From Kribbella monticola (GTDB taxonomy: Bacteria; Actinomycetota; Actinomycetes; Propionibacteriales; Kribbellaceae), in assembly GCF_003261635.1 (NCBI RefSeq), contig NZ_QFXK01000030.1:124001-188000 (forward strand): a stretch of 64,000 bases of DNA. Direction: 5' to 3'. This document shows positions 61,884 to 64,000 of the stretch, piece by piece. A program made the translations under genes and the position numbers. The notes beneath the pieces were generated by a model. The model saw nothing but the letters and a program-made list of their open reading frames with translations, was not told where the DNA came from and did not search any database. Numbering within the stretch: the first letter of the stretch is position 1; each line of letters opens with the position of its first letter.

Positions 61884-62174
61884 ATGCAGTGGATCGCAGT
61901 CGCCACCCCGCCGTTCAGTTCGATCGAGCAGTTCGACCAGGTGATAAGCACGTTGGGCCAGGAGCCGGAGGGGCTGGAGGCTCGGTACGTCGGGTCCGCC
62001 GGCGACGGGATCCGGGTCGTCACGTTGTGGGAATCGCGCGAGCACGCCGACCGGTTCTTCGCCGAGCGGCTCGGCCCGGTGCTGGCCAAGGTGCTCGGCC
62101 CCGACCCGGCCGGCAAGCCGGAGGTCCTCGGTATCGACGTCGCCCGCGTCTACACCCGCCAGCCGGTGGGCTGA
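61884..62174 (+). CDS. ABM-like small protein
   Basis: A 96-residue protein with the layout of a dimeric alpha-beta barrel (MQWIAVATPPFSSIEQFDQ; RYVGSAGDGIRVVTLWESRE; HADRFFAERLGPVL), as in antibiotic-biosynthesis monooxygenase-type folds, though no catalytic residue stands out. AGGAGAG precedes ATG 61884. 98 bp downstream of the LAL gene, same strand. Confidence 0.75.
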   Translation: MQWIAVATPPFSSIEQFDQVISTLGQEPEGLEARYVGSAGDGIRVVTLWESREHADRFFAERLGPVLAKVLGPDPAGKPEVLGIDVARVYTRQPVG

Positions 62175-62342
62175 TCCCGCGGTGGCTCGGACAGCGGGGG
62201 GAGCCGGCCGAGCCACCGCCAGCGGCTGGGATGCGAACCGCGACGGCCACGGAATGACCGGCGGGCGGGGAGCCGCAGACTTCGGCCGCGGATGGGGTCC
62301 CGCGGGGCCAGCTCAGCTCACCGGCGAGCGCCGTCAGCCGGT

Positions 62343-62921
62343 TCAGCCCGCCTCGAGGGTCTCGGCGGCGGCGAGGACTCGTTGCGAGACCTGGGCGGTG
62401 TCGCCGGTGCCGTCGATAGTCGTGACGAGCCCACGGGCGGCGTACACCTCGATCAGCGGCTGCGTCTGCTCGGCGTACACCTTGAGCCGGTGGCGGATGA
62501 CCGGCTCGGTGTCGTCGGACCGGTTCGCCTCTGACGCTCGGTGCAGGATTCGGGCGACCAGCTCGTCATCGGGCACCTCGAGTACTACGACGCCGTCGAC
62601 GAAGCGCTGTTGTCCGGCCAGGAGGTCGTCCAGTACGGCGACCTGTTCGAGCGTGCGTGGATAGCCGTCGAGCAGGAAGCCCGCTCTGGTGTCGTCGGCG
62701 CACAACCGCTCGCGGATCATCGCGTTGGTGACGGAATCGGGCACGTACTCCCCCGCGTCCAGATAGCCCTTGGCCTGTTGCCCGAGCGGCGTCCCGTCGG
62801 CGACCTGGGTCCGGAAGATGTCCCCGGTCGAGATGGCCGGAATTCCCAGCCGATCGGCCAGCACCTCGGCCTGCGTGCCCTTGCCGGCGCCGGGCGGCCC
62901 CATCAGTACGAGGATCGTCAC
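62343..62921 (-). CDS. adk: Adenylate kinase (stand-alone paralogue)
   Basis: A 192-residue nucleoside monophosphate kinase: GPPGAGKGTQA (P-loop), STGDIFRTQV, GFLLDGYPRTLEQ, VPDDELVARILHR and RSDDTEPVIRHRLKVY. Short form without the zinc-type LID. GTG 62921 has GGAGGACCTC upstream. In actinobacteria the main adk lies in the secY ribosomal operon; here no ribosomal genes are near, so this is probably a second copy. Divergent from the NRPS gene. Confidence 0.93.
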   Translation of the reverse strand: MTILVLMGPPGAGKGTQAEVLADRLGIPAISTGDIFRTQVADGTPLGQQAKGYLDAGEYVPDSVTNAMIRERLCADDTRAGFLLDGYPRTLEQVAVLDDLLAGQQRFVDGVVVLEVPDDELVARILHRASEANRSDDTEPVIRHRLKVYAEQTQPLIEVYAARGLVTTIDGTGDTAQVSQRVLAAAETLEAG

Positions 62922-63064
62922 GAGGTCCTCCAGCGGGGTCGGAAACAACCAGGTTAACCCTGCGTGACCCCGTTGCCCATGCCGGGCGGCTGTTGCCCGT
63001 CTCGCCGGGCGACTCTGATTCAAACGAGTGACCCATCGCCACCGGCTGCCCGTTTGCAGAGAAA

Positions 63065-63080
63065 CCCTTGATTTCAAGGG
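63065..63080. promoter_or_regulatory. 16-bp dyad upstream of the NRPS gene
   Basis: CCCTTGATTTCAAGGG: 7-bp arms CCCTTGA / TCAAGGG with a 2-base spacer, in an AT-richer stretch followed by ATATTTC. 92 bp upstream of TTG 63172. Possible operator for the NRPS gene or the divergent adk. Confidence 0.55.
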
Positions 63081-63171
63081 ATATTTCTGGTTTTCCCCGC
63101 CACGATCACCGTCCGTGTGCTTAGTCTCGTGCCTGGGTTCGGGTTCACCGAGCGAGGTCCGAGGGGGGACT

Positions 63172-64000
63172 TTGAGGTCTGTTGACGCCTGTCCGGAAAC
63201 TGCTTCCATCGCTGCGAGGATCGCGGCCGTCGCCGACGCACAGCCCGCCAGAACCGCTGTCGTCCAAGCCGGCAAGGCCATCACGTACGGCGAACTCGTC
63301 CAGCAGGCAGACACCGTAGCCGCCGCAATCGGTGTCGGCCGCGACCACATCGTGGCACTGGAACTACCCCGCGGGATCGAGTTCGTCATCGGTGCACTCG
63401 CCGTACTGCGAGCAGGCGCCGCCTATCTCCCGATCGACCCAGCTCTTCCCGCTGCCCGGCGCGAGTTCCTCCTGACCTCTGCCAACCCCGCAGCCGTACT
63501 CCGGCCAGGTCTACCCAGCGCCGACACCGGCACCTGGACTCCCCCAGAACCGAACCCCGATGACCTCGCCTATGTCATCTACACGTCAGGATCAACGGGA
63601 CGGCCCAAAGGCGTGCAAGTCCCCCAGTCCGCGCTCTCGAACCTCGTCGACTGGCAGCGACGGGTACTGACCATGAGCGAGGCCGACCGAGTCTCGTTCG
63701 TCGCCGGACTCGGCTTCGACGCCGCGATGGTGGAGCTCTGGCCCACGCTGGTCGCGGGCGGAACCCTCGTCATCCCCACCGAGGAACAGCGACTCAGACC
63801 CACCGCGCTCCGCGATTTCCTCGTCGAGCAAGGAATCACGATCGCCTTCGCTCCCACAGTTCTCGCCGCCGAACTGATGACGCTCGAATGGCCCGAGCAA
63901 TCTGCGCTGAGAGCACTACTCACCGGCGGCGACCGACTCACGGCACGCCCGTCCGCGACCCTGCCCTTCAAGGTCTACAACCTGTACGGCCCGACCGAGA
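63172..64000 (+). CDS. NRPS adenylation-domain protein (3' end outside window)
   Basis: The first 276 residues of an amino-acid-activating adenylation protein. Core motifs: AITYGELVQQAD (A1-like), LRAGAAYLPIDPALP (A2), YVIYTSGSTGRPKGVQV (A3), FDAAMVELWPTLVAGG (A4) and NLYGPTE (A5) at the end. At the substrate pocket the A4 motif gives Asp-Ala as the first two code positions and Val in the next. No condensation domain precedes it, so it is an initiation module or a stand-alone enzyme. TTG 63172 follows GAGGGGGGAC. Product unknown; the gene continues off the window. Confidence 0.93.
   Translation, partial: MRSVDACPETASIAARIAAVADAQPARTAVVQAGKAITYGELVQQADTVAAAIGVGRDHIVALELPRGIEFVIGALAVLRAGAAYLPIDPALPAARREFLLTSANPAAVLRPGLPSADTGTWTPPEPNPDDLAYVIYTSGSTGRPKGVQVPQSALSNLVDWQRRVLTMSEADRVSFVAGLGFDAAMVELWPTLVAGGTLVIPTEEQRLRPTALRDFLVEQGITIAFAPTVLAAELMTLEWPEQSALRALLTGGDRLTARPSATLPFKVYNLYGPTE

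Overview
High-GC actinobacterial chromosomal DNA. The gene content and order point to Propionibacteriales (Kribbella or a Nocardioidaceae-like genus is my guess): frequent GTG starts, many ATGA start/stop overlaps, SigE-family sigma factors, and a metG-rsmI-pmt and sepX-rimJ-moco-UDP-glucose-5-FCL order like that around Rv0992-Rv1007 in mycobacteria. I see no rRNA, phage, insertion sequence or CRISPR array. Two tRNA genes are present.

Layout. 1-4770: metG (cut by the window edge), rsmI, protein O-mannosyltransferase and a DUF1707 protein. 4791-12947: a tightly coupled seven-gene minus-strand operon (binding lipoprotein, two permeases, fused double ATPase, PLP-fold enzyme, DUF4213/DUF364 protein, MFS exporter) led by a near-perfect Zur-type box. 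I read it as an undescribed zinc-responsive metallophore production, export and re-uptake locus; this is the most interesting part of the window. 13110-17721: a DUF6236-like protein, then a copper cluster (Met-rich membrane protein, YcnI, CopC, CopD, MarR). 17759-24471: an ECF sigma factor with membrane partner, ROK protein, pentapeptide-repeat protein, divergent TetR/hydrolase pair sharing a large dyad operator, GAF-LuxR regulator and DUF3800 protein. 24908-30433: drug-resistance-type UvrA with a VOC protein, an alpha/beta-hydrolase that has lost its nucleophile, and a membrane/receiver/nuclease-like protein of lower GC beside tRNA-Ala.

30537-40000: the conserved housekeeping block sepX, rimJ, mogA, moaC, moeA, GNAT, eukaryotic-type UGPase and 5-FCL, then a decayed serine beta-lactamase-like pseudogene and a penicillin-acylase-family enzyme. 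40101-45623: a large membrane protein, FmdB, an array of nine 15-17 bp repeats, SAF protein, MscL, GNAT, hydrolase and a 46-residue acidic ORF. 46004-53490: secreted and lipoproteins, a second SigE-family sigma factor with META-domain partner, serine protease, tRNA-Arg, a toxin-antitoxin-like pair and a beta-repeat secreted protein. 53624-62174: NERD protein, DUF2510 protein, membrane protein, hemerythrin, LmeA-like protein, anchored hydrolase, large LuxR (LAL) regulator and small ABM-like protein. 62343-64000: a stand-alone adenylate kinase and, divergently, the start of an NRPS adenylation protein that runs off the window.
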